Translations under genes and position numbers: made by a program
Origin: Micromonospora costi
GTDB taxonomy: Bacteria > Actinomycetota > Actinomycetes > Mycobacteriales > Micromonosporaceae
NCBI RefSeq assembly: GCF_003626655.1
Contig: NZ_RBAN01000002.1
Location: 248,001 to 312,000 of the forward strand
Direction of reading: 5' to 3'
Length of the DNA stretch: 64,000 bases
Notes under the pieces: generated by a model
Told to the model about the DNA's origin: nothing
Database searches by the model: none
Seen by the model: the letters and a program-made list of their open reading frames with translations, nothing else
Shown: one piece after another, positions 9,748 to 17,076 of the stretch
Numbering within the stretch: position 1 is the stretch's first letter
Layout of the letters: each line of letters starts with the position of its first letter

Positions 9748-10021
9748 CGGCTCGACCATGGTGTACGGGCTACCGCCTTGCCGGCTCGCGGGTGCGGGGA
9801 GAGGGCGGGGCAAGCTCGCCGACCGGGTGGATGCAGATGGTCCCGCGCGTCCGGCTCAAGGTCGAGCGCTCGGCGTAGCCCCGTCGAGGACGTCCGCCAC
9901 AGCATACTCGCCGGTGGCGGGCACCCGCCGGTCTGCACGTCGATCAGTGCCGCCGTGAACTCGTCAGCACCGTGCTGATGTTCTTGATCGACAAAGTGAG
10001 TTCTTGTTGACCAGCACGATC
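9748..10021. other. Intergenic stretch, nothing recognised
   Basis: This stretch lies between the DUF3592 gene and a transposase remnant. Open frames are short and look like non-coding GC-rich sequence. I see no promoter, RNA or repeat that I can support. Confidence 0.4.
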
Positions 10022-10175
10022 TCAATGCCGGGTCGCCGTCGGGTAGGCAGAGCCGATCACGGGATGGCCCCTGTAGCGGGCCTTGGTGGTGGTCCCGCTG
10101 TTGCGATCACCGACTGAACGGATGCGCCATCCGCCGCCGTCGGGGATGTTGCCCAGCTTACGGTCTGACTGCTCG
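10022..10175 (-). pseudogene. IS481-family transposase fragment
   Basis: The minus strand reads K-L-G-N-I-P-D-G-G-G-W-R-I-R and then runs to a stop at 10022. The K-L-G-x-I-P-D-G-G-G-W-R string is the one I associate with the region between the helix-turn-helix and catalytic domain of IS481-type transposases. Neither a start nor catalytic residues remain. The identification rests on one short motif. Confidence 0.4.
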
Positions 10176-10261
10176 CTTCCAAGTTCCGCGACCTCGGGCG
10201 ACTGTCCGCGCGAGGCCCCGGCCGCTGTCGTCGTCCGGGCCTGTTGCTGTCAGCACTGCTG

Positions 10262-11458
10262 TCAGCGTTGCTGTCGGGTTGACCCGGACGGCGAGGGTGC
10301 CTCATCTGGGTGCTTCCGCTCGCGTATCTTGTCCCACGCCGCGACCCCGGCCAGGACGATGGCTGCGGCACTAGTGGCGATCAGCGGCGGCAGGCGGACC
10401 ATCACCGGCGCCAAAGCGGCCAGCGCGAGAAGTCCGATGATCCGGGAGGCGGACACCCGGGCGAACACCTCGTAATCGAGGCGGGACCGCCCCGCCAGGA
10501 AGAGCGCGGGCCCACCCAGGATGACCGCGGGCCACAGCGGATCCTCGTGTCCGACCGGATGGTGGATGACCAGTGCTTGGCCGACGCCGGTGGCAAGGAT
10601 GCCGGTCACGATGACCAGGTGGGTGTGGAACGCAGACCGACCGAGGCGGGCTGGGCTGGGGACGGCCTCGACGGCGGCGGGCAACACCGTCCCAGCGCGG
10701 TGGAAGTAGATTCGCCACATCAGCATCGTGGTGGCGAACGACACGACGCTCGGCGCCACCCGATCGGGGGTGAACTCGCCGGCGAACGTCAGTCCCGTGA
10801 GCAGGATCGTCTCGCCAAGCGTGATGACGATGAACTGCTGATAACGCTCGGCGAGGCGCTCGCCGGCAAGCCGCCAGTCGTCGATACGGGAGCGGCCAAC
10901 TCCCGGAACGGGCCAGCCGAATTGAAGTCCCGTGTAGTCCAGCGCCAACGCCAGCGTCCACAGGACCCCGCGCGCGGGACTCTGCGGGAAGAAAACCGCA
11001 CCGGTGATCCAGGGTATGGCGGATACCGCTGCCCAGCAGAGTATCCGCGCGCAGCGGTGCCGTTCAAGGTCGTACCGGCCGAGCAGGAGGATGAGGGGCT
11101 TGCCAAGTTGGACGGCGACGTAGGTGACCGCGAAGACCACGCCCCGATCGCCGAACGCAAAGGGCAACGTAACCGCCATGATCATGCTGCCGAACATGAC
11201 CAAGACGAGCGAGAGCCGGATCGCCGGTTTTCGCGGATCGTAGGAGCTGGTCAGGACCGCCGCGCGGACCCAGGAATACCAGAAGGCCAGCAGCAACAAC
11301 GCCGTCTGACCGAGTTCTGGCAGAACGACCCGCCGATCTGTGGTGACGTCCACGATCAGCCGCTCCGAGATCCGGGTGAGCGCGAAGACATAAACCAGGT
11401 CGAGAAGGAGCTCCCCCTCGCGGCCACGGAGCAGACCACGCATGCCGCCGACGGTCAT
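10262..11458 (-). CDS. LtrA-family multi-pass membrane protein
   Basis: A 398-aa very hydrophobic protein of the low-temperature-requirement A family. The N-terminal signature E-L-L-L-D-L-V-Y-V-F-A-L-T-R-I-S (residues 15-30) matches the family's E-L-F-F-D-L-x-F-V-x-A. A second family block, Y-Q-Q-F-I-V-I-T-L-G-E-T-I-L (about 215-228), is present, with about ten predicted transmembrane helices. LtrA was named from a Listeria cold-growth gene; its biochemical role is not known. A second LtrA gene lies about 650 bases away, but the two are divergent in sequence and are not one operon. Confidence 0.85.
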   Translation of the reverse strand: MTVGGMRGLLRGREGELLLDLVYVFALTRISERLIVDVTTDRRVVLPELGQTALLLLAFWYSWVRAAVLTSSYDPRKPAIRLSLVLVMFGSMIMAVTLPFAFGDRGVVFAVTYVAVQLGKPLILLLGRYDLERHRCARILCWAAVSAIPWITGAVFFPQSPARGVLWTLALALDYTGLQFGWPVPGVGRSRIDDWRLAGERLAERYQQFIVITLGETILLTGLTFAGEFTPDRVAPSVVSFATTMLMWRIYFHRAGTVLPAAVEAVPSPARLGRSAFHTHLVIVTGILATGVGQALVIHHPVGHEDPLWPAVILGGPALFLAGRSRLDYEVFARVSASRIIGLLALAALAPVMVRLPPLIATSAAAIVLAGVAAWDKIRERKHPDEAPSPSGSTRQQR

Positions 11459-12106
11459 CTTCCGCCCCGTTTCCGTCCGCCTCGCGCCACTATTGACGCA
11501 GTCGTACCACGCCGGTCAGGGCCTCCGACGCGGATAGGCGGAACCCTAGGCGGCTGACTAATCCGCTGCTATACCACTCGGCGGGCCCCCGCCCGGCGCG
11601 CATGCCGCGCACAGCCAAGATCGACGACCCAGGTCACGCGAGTGAGGACTAGGCCTCAACCACCCAGTGGCTACCTATGGTCGATTAGGCGGTCCCGGGC
11701 AGGCGGAGGACCGAACAAGCAACCAACAGTGGCGGCAGTAGTGGCATGGCTTCTGGGCTGGCCGGTCGACGGAAGACTGAGGCCGGTGGAAGTCACGCGA
11801 CGCAGCCCGTCAGCGGTGGTCAAAAGGCCACGGACGGGCTGCTACGGCGGAGCGAGCGATGTCGCGGTGCCCACGGTCGAACACGTCTACGTCCTCGCTA
11901 ACAGGCTCGATGACACCCAGGTCTACCCGCACCTGCCGCCCATGCCTAAGGCGACGCGCGCCCCGCCGGACCGCCATCCACCCCAAGTTCAGAACCGGTG
12001 CGGGGTATTGATCCGCGACGCATTAACGCACTGATGCGCGGCGACTCCGGCTAGAACAAATCTTGGCCCAATTGCCGGTCTCGGGAGGTTCGGCAGGCGT
12101 GCGTAG
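11459..12106. other. Intergenic region between the two LtrA genes
   Basis: About 650 bases without a convincing gene. The longest open frame (130 codons, plus strand) lacks protein-like composition and any family motif. The only structure I can support is a hairpin at 11805-11841. Confidence 0.4.
11805..11841. terminator. Hairpin, possible terminator
   Basis: AGCCCGTC (11805-11812) pairs with GACGGGCT (11834-11841), with inner GTGG/CCAC pairing and a TCAAAAGG loop. It lies downstream of the minus-strand LtrA gene at 12107, so it may end that transcript. No T-run is present. Confidence 0.3.
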
Positions 12107-13312
12107 TCATCTCGCCGCGGCGGTTGGCTGCCAGCTGGTCCGTTCATAGTAGACAAGGGCGATCAGGATGATGGCGACTAGAGCGAGGGCAGCGAGGGCG
12201 GGAAGGTGTCGGGCGACGGGCAGCATCGCGAGGATAGTGCCGGCCGCGAGTATCGGGGCCGGTGGGCTGTGCCGGACGGTGAGTCGAAGGAACAGTGCCC
12301 GACCAATGAGGAAGAGGGCAGGGCCGCCGAACAGAGCTGCGGCCGAGGTCCAGTCCAGCGGGGCCCCAACGGGCTGCTGGGGTGGGTGGTGGGCGATGTG
12401 GGTGAGGACCCCCTCGATGCCGGCGGCCAGGTAGATGATTCCGGCGATGAGCAAAAAGTGAGCCACGCTGTAGGCGACGCTGCTGATGCGAGTCCGGTCC
12501 AAAACGGGGATTCGCGCCAGGGCTTGTCCGGCAGGTGCGGCGGCGTTTTCGAAGTACAGCCACCACAGGGTCAGCGCCGTGGTCAGGGCGAGCAGCGCAG
12601 CGATCAGGACTGGCCAACGGCTGACCGCCGATCCGGCGCCGACGCCCACCGAGATCAGCGACTCACCCAGCGCAATGATTGTTATCAGGCCGTGCCGCTC
12701 GGCGAAATGACTGGGGCTGGGCAAGGGAGCGCGTGCGGCGAACACCGCGATGAGTAGGCCGCCGATGCAGTCGATGAGGAACGCCGCAGCCCACAACAGC
12801 GTCTGCGCGGCGCCGCCGAACACCGCGCCGAACAACAGCAGAATCAAGCCCACCGCGACCGGGATGACCCGCAAGCGCAGCGAAGCGCGTAGCCGCGCGT
12901 TACCGGCCGATATGTGCCAGACGAGAGCCAGATACACCGTCCGGACAACGACGTAGACGAGGGCCAGAGTCATGGGCGCGGCCAGTGACTGGCTGCCGTC
13001 CCGCCATGCCTGGGGGAGGACGAGAGCGGCGATGAACATTGCGGCCATCACAGCAGAGTTTCCGGCGCGGACCAGGCCCACGTCGGCACGGACCTGGTTG
13101 GCCAACCAAGCGTAGTTAGTGAACGGCCACCACAGCAGCAGTAGGAGCACAAGGCTGTGCGCCAGCGCGAGTGGCGTCGGCGTCTGTGCCGTGAACGTCG
13201 CCACCCGGATGAAGGCGAACACGAACACCAGGTCGAAAAACACCTCGAACGGCGTGGTCCGATGGGTTTCCTCGGTCGGCACCGGCGGCCCGGCGCGGAA
13301 CTTGTGCCTCAT
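12107..13312 (-). CDS. LtrA-family multi-pass membrane protein, second copy
   Basis: A 401-aa membrane protein. I start it at the ATG at 13312 because the LtrA family usually begins just before its T-P-F-E-V-F-F-D-L-V-F-V-F-A signature, here at residues 20-33. The block H-G-L-I-T-I-I-A-L-G-E-S-L-I-S-V-G-V-G confirms the family, and about ten hydrophobic helices follow. Function is unknown. The ribosome site before this ATG is weak. The frame stays open upstream into the tail of an AbrB-like pseudogene, so a GTG or TTG within that tail could start a longer fusion protein; see the findings. Confidence 0.82.
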   Translation of the reverse strand: MRHKFRAGPPVPTEETHRTTPFEVFFDLVFVFAFIRVATFTAQTPTPLALAHSLVLLLLLWWPFTNYAWLANQVRADVGLVRAGNSAVMAAMFIAALVLPQAWRDGSQSLAAPMTLALVYVVVRTVYLALVWHISAGNARLRASLRLRVIPVAVGLILLLFGAVFGGAAQTLLWAAAFLIDCIGGLLIAVFAARAPLPSPSHFAERHGLITIIALGESLISVGVGAGSAVSRWPVLIAALLALTTALTLWWLYFENAAAPAGQALARIPVLDRTRISSVAYSVAHFLLIAGIIYLAAGIEGVLTHIAHHPPQQPVGAPLDWTSAAALFGGPALFLIGRALFLRLTVRHSPPAPILAAGTILAMLPVARHLPALAALALVAIILIALVYYERTSWQPTAAAR

Positions 13313-13736
13313 AAGCCCATTTTGTCCGCCCAGAAGCGCAAGACGGCCTGCGGTCGGGTCCGCTGCCAGCAGCACCCGGTCGCCCGCCGTCAATCCACAC
13401 CACTGGCGGACCACCGCTGGCAACCGCACCTGGCTCTCTTTGGTCACTCGAAACACCCCGCGAAATCGGGGTCGACGATGATCAGACCGCCGCTTCCCTG
13501 ATGCCCAGCCTGAGGCCAGGAGCCCAGCCGAGAGCGGCCATCTCCGCCCGCTCAGCGACACGGCCATGCACATCAAGAGTCGCCAGCCCACACACCGCGC
13601 TGCCGTCACGAGGAGGAGCAAGCCGCGCCAGCGGCAGGGGCGGTCGCTTCATCGCGGCACGCGAGTCACCGCAGATCTTGAGCCTGCCTGACCGAACCAC
13701 CGCCGGGATCACCGAATCGATCGGCCGGTCAGTCAT
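13313..13736 (-). pseudogene. AbrB/SpoVT-like DNA-binding protein, two frameshifts
   Basis: Two halves of an AbrB-like protein lie in different frames. The first (start at 13736 or 13652) reads L-P-L-A-R-L-A-P-P-R-D-G-S-A-V, then a first swapped-hairpin repeat ending G-I-R-E-A-A-V-stop at 13482. The second reads G-V-F-R-V-T-K-E-S-Q-V-R-L-P-A-V-V-R, then W-C-G-L-T-A-G-D-R-V-L-L-A-A-D-P, the second DNA-binding hairpin. A short third-frame segment joins them, so two single-base losses are needed to explain the break. Such proteins are small transcription factors common in actinomycetes. The last residues run in frame into the LtrA gene. Confidence 0.65.
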
Positions 13737-13796
13737 GACCCCACCTCGCGCAACGACGAGGCCGCCACCAACGGCGGTAACAGAGAATGAAATCAG

Positions 13797-13818
13797 GCGG
13801 TCAAGCATCCTTGACCGC
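13797..13818. repeat. Inverted repeat next to the 13.85-kb att-like site
   Basis: GCGGTCAAG-CATC-CTTGACCGC has perfect 9-base arms. A shorter version (GTCAAG-GACG-CTTGAC, 38163-38178) lies at a similar distance from the tRNA-Leu 3' end, and CTTGACC-CC-GTACGTC follows in both. This suggests common origin, perhaps as a recombinase arm site. Confidence 0.6.
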
Positions 13819-13852
13819 CTGTACGTCCAACGTCGCCGGTTGCTACGCGGGA

Positions 13853-13863
13853 GTGTCCGAGGG
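13853..13863. other. att-like core, copy of tRNA-Leu 3' end
   Basis: GTGTCCGAGGG is identical to the 3' end of the tRNA-Leu gene at 38217-38227; the match extends one more base (G) on the right. Together with shared flanks on both sides it marks a likely left end of an integrated element. Confidence 0.6.
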
Positions 13864-13972
13864 GCCACACGAACCATTGCCCCACCGCCGATGACCATCG
13901 GCAAGACTCTGAGACTCACGCAAGCGTAACCTCTTCAGGCTCGCCGAAGAAGGTCACCGAGCAGGTAGCCCT
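13864..13972. repeat. Island-end repeat R, copy 1
   Basis: About 105 bases, roughly 80% identical by eye to 33095-33205. Both copies begin right after the att-like core and contain the inverted repeat GCCGAT-GACM-ATCGGC (here 13887-13902) at the same distance from the core. Both then have an imperfect hairpin with CCTCTT and GAAGA arms. Copy 2 has a 12-base insertion relative to this one. Confidence 0.65.
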
Positions 13973-14189
13973 GTCCAGCGGGTTACCGGTGGGATTCGAA
14001 TCCGGATGTGCTCCGCCTGCGCATGCAGGCTAGGGTGCACACTGTCCGGCTTCTCGGTGACCACCGGCCTCGGATCGGCCACCGACCCGTGCCGTCGACG
14101 CCGCTCGCGACCTCGCCTGTTGTCGGCTCGGCGAGGCCGCTTTCCGACAGACACTGTGCGTACGCCTCGCGAGGTTCTACAACGGACCC

Positions 14190-17072
14190 ATGCCAGACAG
14201 TCAGACGGTCGATGCCTTCAAGTTCGTCGCCGTACGACCACCGCAACTGATCGGCCAACGTGAGGCGGCCCTCGGCCTGATCACCGACCAGCGCAGAGCC
14301 CTCGGCGGCGGCTCGCTCGCCAGCAACGACGATGGCGAGTTCTCGCGGCACCCTGACCCGCGGCTGGCCGCGCTGGCCGAAGCGGCCCGCGCACTGGCCG
14401 ACCGCTTCGGCGCGCAGCCCGCTGGCGACCCGCTGGGCGACGCGGACGCGGAGCTGCGCGACGTGCTCGCCCTGGCCGACCGCGACGCCGGCGAGCTGGC
14501 CGGGACGGCCTGGGACGCCCTGTACCGGGCGTATCGTCAGGGGCCGACGGCCGGACCCGACCTGGAGACGCCAACAGCCGCGCTGCGGGCACTGCACTTC
14601 GCCGCACTGTGGCGCGCCGACGCGGCGACCACCGCCGCCGACGCGGTGACCGCGCTCGCCGCCACCCCGGTCGTGCCCGCGGAGCTCGCGGTCGTCGACG
14701 CGCCCGAGACCGAACGCTGGCGCGGCTCGGCCTCGGTGGCAGGGCACGTCGAGGTGTCCGACGGACCGGTCCGCGCGCTGCTGCGGGAGGTCGCGGCGAC
14801 CCGCACGCTGCTGGACGCCGTACGGGCGAACGCCACGCCGATCCGCGAGCGGGTGCTGTCGGAGGAGCCGACCCAGCACGGCGACGTGTTCCGCAACCGG
14901 ATCACGCTGGGGCGGGTGGTGAGCATGGCCCGGGTATTCGATGCCAACCTGCCCGAGGAGGCGCGGAGCGTCGCGGCCCGTCTACGGATCGGGGAGGCCA
15001 CCGCGGTGCCGACGGCGACCGCGACCGCGCAGACCTACCTGACCACGCTGCTGCGGAGGGTGGACGCTCTGCGTGACGACCCGGCGCTGCGGCGCGAGTT
15101 CCGGGCGCTGTCGGGTTCGCTCGATCTGAACGACGTCGGCACCATCGTGCCGGGCCTGGACCTCCCTCCGATCTTCCATGCCGACCCCGACCCGGGCACC
15201 AGCCCCGACGTGGACGTCAGCGGCCGGATCCGGCCACTGGGCGTCGGCGACCTGAAGGTGGTCAAGCAGACCCTGCTCGGGTACGCCCCGGGAGAGGTCG
15301 CGCACGTCGAAAACGTGCTCAAGGGCGAGCACCGGGAGCGGGTGCACCGCACCCTGGACCGGGTCGAGACCACCTACTTCGAGTCGTCGGAGGAGGTGAA
15401 CGAGACCGAGCGCGACCAGCAGTCCACCGATCGGTTCGAGCTGAAGAAGGAGGCGGACCGGACCGTCAAGGAGGACATGAGCGTGCAGGCCGGGGTCACG
15501 GTGACCGCCGCGTTCGGGCCGGTCGTCACCACCGCGCACGGCGACTTCGCCTACGCGACGTCCAAGCAGGAGTCGACGAAGAGCAGCTCGAACTTCGCGC
15601 GCGATGTGGTCGACCGCTCCGTCACGAAGATTCAGAAGAAGGTGAAGACCGAGCGCACCACCAGAACCTTCCACGAGGTCGAGGAGACCAACACCCACGG
15701 CGTCGACAACGCCCAAGGCGCCGCACACATCACCGGCGTCTACCGCTGGCTGGACAAGCGCTACCGGGCACAGGTCTACAACTACGGCCGGCGGCTGATG
15801 CTGGAGTTCATCGTGCCGCAGCCGGCGGCCTACTGGCTCGCCTCGCAGCTGCGGCCGAAGACCGTCGTGGGCGCCGAGCCGCCGATACCGTTCGTCAATG
15901 CCAAGAACAAGCCGCTGACCGCCGCCGACCTCGACGAGTCGAACTACCAGATGTTCGCCAGCCGCTACAACGCCCAGGGGATCACCACGCCGCCGCCGGA
16001 ATGGACGTACGCAGCGACGTCGTTCGAGCAGAGTGGCGTCGACAACGGCAAGACCGTGTCGAAGATGCTCAAGGACCTGGTCGTGCCGAACGGCTACACG
16101 ATGATCTACTACATCGCCAACGTGTCGCTGATCTACGTGGTCGGCGGGCCCCGGTTCTCGATCCAAATCGGTGACGACGCCGCCGAGCTCGTCACCAGCA
16201 CCGCGGTCAAGCAGGGCGGAGTGCACACCCTGGGGTGGGCGCAGTCCCCGGAGACCTTCGACAACCCGACAGGGCCCATGGCGGTCAGCTGCATCGGGTA
16301 TGACATCAACGCGTACTCGGTCAACGTCGGCATCAACTGCTACCGGGACGACGCGTACCTGCAGGACTGGCAGAACAAGACCTTCGAGAAGATCAGCACG
16401 GCCTACCTGGCCATGAAGACGGCGTACGACCAGAAGGTAGCCCAGGCCGGCGCGCAGGAGGGGGCCGTGGTGATCCAGGGCCGAAACCCGGCCACCAATC
16501 GGGAGATCGAGCGCACCGAGCTGAAGAAGCTGTGTGTCACCATGATGACTGGCAGCCACCTCAGCGACTACAACGCGATGACGGACCCGGCGGACGCCCC
16601 GGCGAAGCTGCCCGAGGTCGACGTGCACGAGGCGATGGCGGAGGGCCCGGTCATCCAGTTCTTCGAACAGGCCTTCGACTGGCCGCAGATGACCTACCTG
16701 TTCTATCCGTACTTCTGGGGCCGCAAGACGAAGTGGACCGAGGCCAGCAACCGCTCCGACATCGACCCGTTGTTCGCCCAGTTCAAGCAGGCGGGCGCGG
16801 CCAGGGTGGTGGTCCCGGTGTCGCCCGCGTACAACCTGGCGGTCGCGTACTTCCTGGCTCGCAGGAGCCCCCGGCTGGCCGACCGGGTCTGGCTCGGCGG
16901 CGAGCCGCCGACCATCGACGACCCGCTGTACAAGTCGATTGCCGACGAGGTGCGGGCGCAGACCGACGACCTGGCCGGCGCGCTGCCCGAGGGCAGCCCG
17001 TGGGAGTTCACCGTACCGACCACGCTGGTGTGGTTGCAGGAAGGCCCCGAACTGCCCGTCTACCCAGCCTGA
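14190..17072 (+). CDS. Large unknown protein, first gene of a toxin-like pair
   Basis: A 960-aa protein without a signal peptide. I do not recognise a named family. Residues 1-330 are alpha-helical and alanine-rich. Residues about 385-535 are strongly charged, rich in E, K, R and T, and enclose an alternating segment near 436-455 (V-T-V-T-A-A-F-G-P-V-V-T-T-A) flanked by S/T/K-rich strands, like an amphipathic hairpin. After that come V-Y-R-W-L-D-K-R-Y-R-A-Q-V-Y-N-Y-G and an E-F-I-V-P-Q-P motif. The C-terminal part has Q-M-T-Y-L-F-Y-P-Y-F-W-G-R-K and R-V-V-V-P-V-S-P-A-Y. Only four bases separate its stop from the pretoxin gene, so the two are likely translated together. A role in delivery, pore formation or assembly is inference. 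Confidence 0.85.
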   Translation: MPDSQTVDAFKFVAVRPPQLIGQREAALGLITDQRRALGGGSLASNDDGEFSRHPDPRLAALAEAARALADRFGAQPAGDPLGDADAELRDVLALADRDAGELAGTAWDALYRAYRQGPTAGPDLETPTAALRALHFAALWRADAATTAADAVTALAATPVVPAELAVVDAPETERWRGSASVAGHVEVSDGPVRALLREVAATRTLLDAVRANATPIRERVLSEEPTQHGDVFRNRITLGRVVSMARVFDANLPEEARSVAARLRIGEATAVPTATATAQTYLTTLLRRVDALRDDPALRREFRALSGSLDLNDVGTIVPGLDLPPIFHADPDPGTSPDVDVSGRIRPLGVGDLKVVKQTLLGYAPGEVAHVENVLKGEHRERVHRTLDRVETTYFESSEEVNETERDQQSTDRFELKKEADRTVKEDMSVQAGVTVTAAFGPVVTTAHGDFAYATSKQESTKSSSNFARDVVDRSVTKIQKKVKTERTTRTFHEVEETNTHGVDNAQGAAHITGVYRWLDKRYRAQVYNYGRRLMLEFIVPQPAAYWLASQLRPKTVVGAEPPIPFVNAKNKPLTAADLDESNYQMFASRYNAQGITTPPPEWTYAATSFEQSGVDNGKTVSKMLKDLVVPNGYTMIYYIANVSLIYVVGGPRFSIQIGDDAAELVTSTAVKQGGVHTLGWAQSPETFDNPTGPMAVSCIGYDINAYSVNVGINCYRDDAYLQDWQNKTFEKISTAYLAMKTAYDQKVAQAGAQEGAVVIQGRNPATNREIERTELKKLCVTMMTGSHLSDYNAMTDPADAPAKLPEVDVHEAMAEGPVIQFFEQAFDWPQMTYLFYPYFWGRKTKWTEASNRSDIDPLFAQFKQAGAARVVVPVSPAYNLAVAYFLARRSPRLADRVWLGGEPPTIDDPLYKSIADEVRAQTDDLAGALPEGSPWEFTVPTTLVWLQEGPELPVYPA

Positions 17073-17076
17073 CTCG

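Noticed and set aside
11642..12034. 130-codon plus-strand open frame between the LtrA genes
   Set aside because: No ribosome site, no recognisable motif and unlikely composition.
12107..13621. 504-aa reading of the second LtrA gene
   Set aside because: Its first 50 codons are an out-of-frame reading of the AbrB gene body; a start at 13312 gives a normal LtrA protein.
13983..14035. tRNA-like sequence (GGATTCGAATCC with a nearby GCCTG/CAGGC stem)
   Set aside because: The T-stem does not pair around TTCGAAT, the anticodon loop would have six bases, and no acceptor stem is present. TTCGAA is simply a palindrome.
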